Shown in pieces: positions 14,858 to 15,082 of a stretch of DNA of 15,082 bases. Position 1 is the first letter of the stretch, and each line of letters begins with the position of its first letter. Source of the stretch: DATMMS01 sp036824145 (lineage in GTDB: Bacteria > Chloroflexota > Dormibacteria > DASZGP01); contig DAITAT010000041.1 of the NCBI GenBank assembly GCA_036824145.1, positions 1 through 15,082 of the forward strand. The letters are read 5' to 3'. The notes beneath the pieces were generated by a model. It was not told where the DNA came from. It saw only the letters and a list, made by a program, of their open reading frames with translations, and ran no database searches. The position numbers and the translations under genes were made by a program.

Positions 14858-14870
14858 TGGAGCCAGTGTA
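14855..14870 (-). promoter_or_regulatory. Recombinase start: -10 box plus operator-like palindrome
   Basis: On the minus strand TACACT (14870-14865, fits TANNNT) is 7 bases before the GTG at 14857, suggesting a leaderless transcript. A perfect 6-base inverted repeat, CACTGG at 14855-14860 and CCAGTG at 14863-14868 with a 2-base centre, covers both the -10 and the start codon. A protein bound there would block expression. Alternatively, if the transcript begins upstream, it could act as a hairpin hiding the start codon. Confidence 0.4.
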
Positions 14871-14885
14871 GACCGGGACGGAGCA

Positions 14886-15054
14886 TTTTGCGACGTTTCC
14901 GCAACGACGTCAGGCAGATCGGGATCCAGGTGAGGAACTCAGTCGAACTCAGTCGAGATTTAGGTGGCGCTGCGCGAGCGGATGAGGAACTTGTTGACGG
15001 TGAGCCCGGACCAGATTCAGTTCCACGACGCCACACTCCATTAACGTCGCAAAA
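14886..15054. repeat. 12-base perfect inverted repeat flanking the non-coding region upstream of the recombinase
   Basis: TTTTGCGACGTT at 14886-14897 is the exact reverse complement of AACGTCGCAAAA at 15043-15054, 145 bases apart. In a high-GC sequence a 12-base match with AT-rich ends is unlikely by chance. The interval holds no convincing gene. The repeat may mark recombinase binding arms, a regulator's paired sites or a small element's ends. Confidence 0.5.
14936..14955. repeat. Tandem duplication of a 10-base unit
   Basis: AACTCAGTCG occurs twice head to tail (14936-14945 and 14946-14955) in the non-coding stretch. Two copies only; the role is unknown and could be slippage. Confidence 0.6.
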
Positions 15055-15071
15055 GATACAATTTACGACGC
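15044..15071. other. Candidate dif-like tyrosine-recombinase core site
   Basis: The site is 28 bases long, the length of a Xer core site: an 11-base arm ACGTCGCAAAA (15044-15054), a 6-base centre GATACA, and an 11-base arm ATTTACGACGC (15061-15071). The arms match as inverted repeats at 8 of 11 positions. The arm sequences do not closely match the E. coli or Bacillus dif arms, so the call rests on geometry and on the neighbouring recombinase. Confidence 0.3.
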
Positions 15072-15082
15072 TACGGCTATGG

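Noticed and set aside
14936..14955. Start of a CRISPR array
   Set aside because: There are only two 10-base units with no spacer and no cas genes.
14964..15044. 26-codon plus-strand open frame with GTG start
   Set aside because: It is too short, has no Shine-Dalgarno, and a stop codon lies immediately upstream in frame; no supporting similarity.

Overview
The window is about 15 kb of high-GC bacterial chromosome. Genes are tightly packed with ATGA/GTGA overlaps, and several transcription units appear to start leaderless: a TANNNT box sits 6-7 bases before the start codon and no Shine-Dalgarno is visible. This base composition, the gene families (SpoIID/LytB protein with a coiled coil, type 2 PyrF, TIGR00300-type LOR/SDH protein, zf_Tbcl-type zinc ribbon) and the leaderless starts fit a soil or deep-branching Terrabacteria lineage such as Chloroflexota/Dormibacterota. 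That placement is an inference and is weak; no rRNA or tRNA is present to anchor it.

Layout. (1) 1-2642, plus strand: the 3' end of pyrF, a LOR/SDH-family (archaeal-type ornithine cyclodeaminase-like) protein, and a histone-deacetylase-superfamily amidohydrolase whose ATG overlaps the preceding stop. (2) 2660/2702-4591, plus: a secreted SpoIID/LytB-type cell-wall protein with a long N-terminal coiled coil. (3) 9328-4623, minus: a complete five-gene branched-chain-amino-acid-type (HAAT) ABC importer in the order binding lipoprotein, LivH, LivM, LivG, LivF. A strong hairpin lies between the binding protein and the permeases. (4) 9435-13381, plus, divergent from the importer: a GntR/FadR-family regulator, two consecutive class III (CaiB/BaiF) CoA-transferases and a crotonase-fold protein, all overlapping. 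(5) 13553-13849, plus: a small double zinc-ribbon protein. (6) 14857-13880, minus: a XerC/D-like tyrosine recombinase. Beyond it, 14858-15082 is non-coding with inverted and tandem repeats.

The most coherent unit is blocks 3 and 4 together: importer, regulator, CoA-activation enzymes and crotonase, 4623-13381. A single FadR-type palindrome, TGGT-N3-ACCA at 9394-9404, sits in the 106-base divergent intergenic region. It abuts a good -35 box of the importer promoter and covers the expected -35 position of the regulator promoter. I read this as a self-regulated uptake and CoA-thioester catabolic module for an unidentified carboxylic acid. The crotonase lacks both classical hydratase glutamates (Ala114 and Ile134 at those positions), and the second CoA-transferase has Glu where the first has Asp at the catalytic-loop position. 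The chemistry is therefore probably not simple enoyl-CoA hydration, and the CoA-transferase may be a heteromer with one active subunit.
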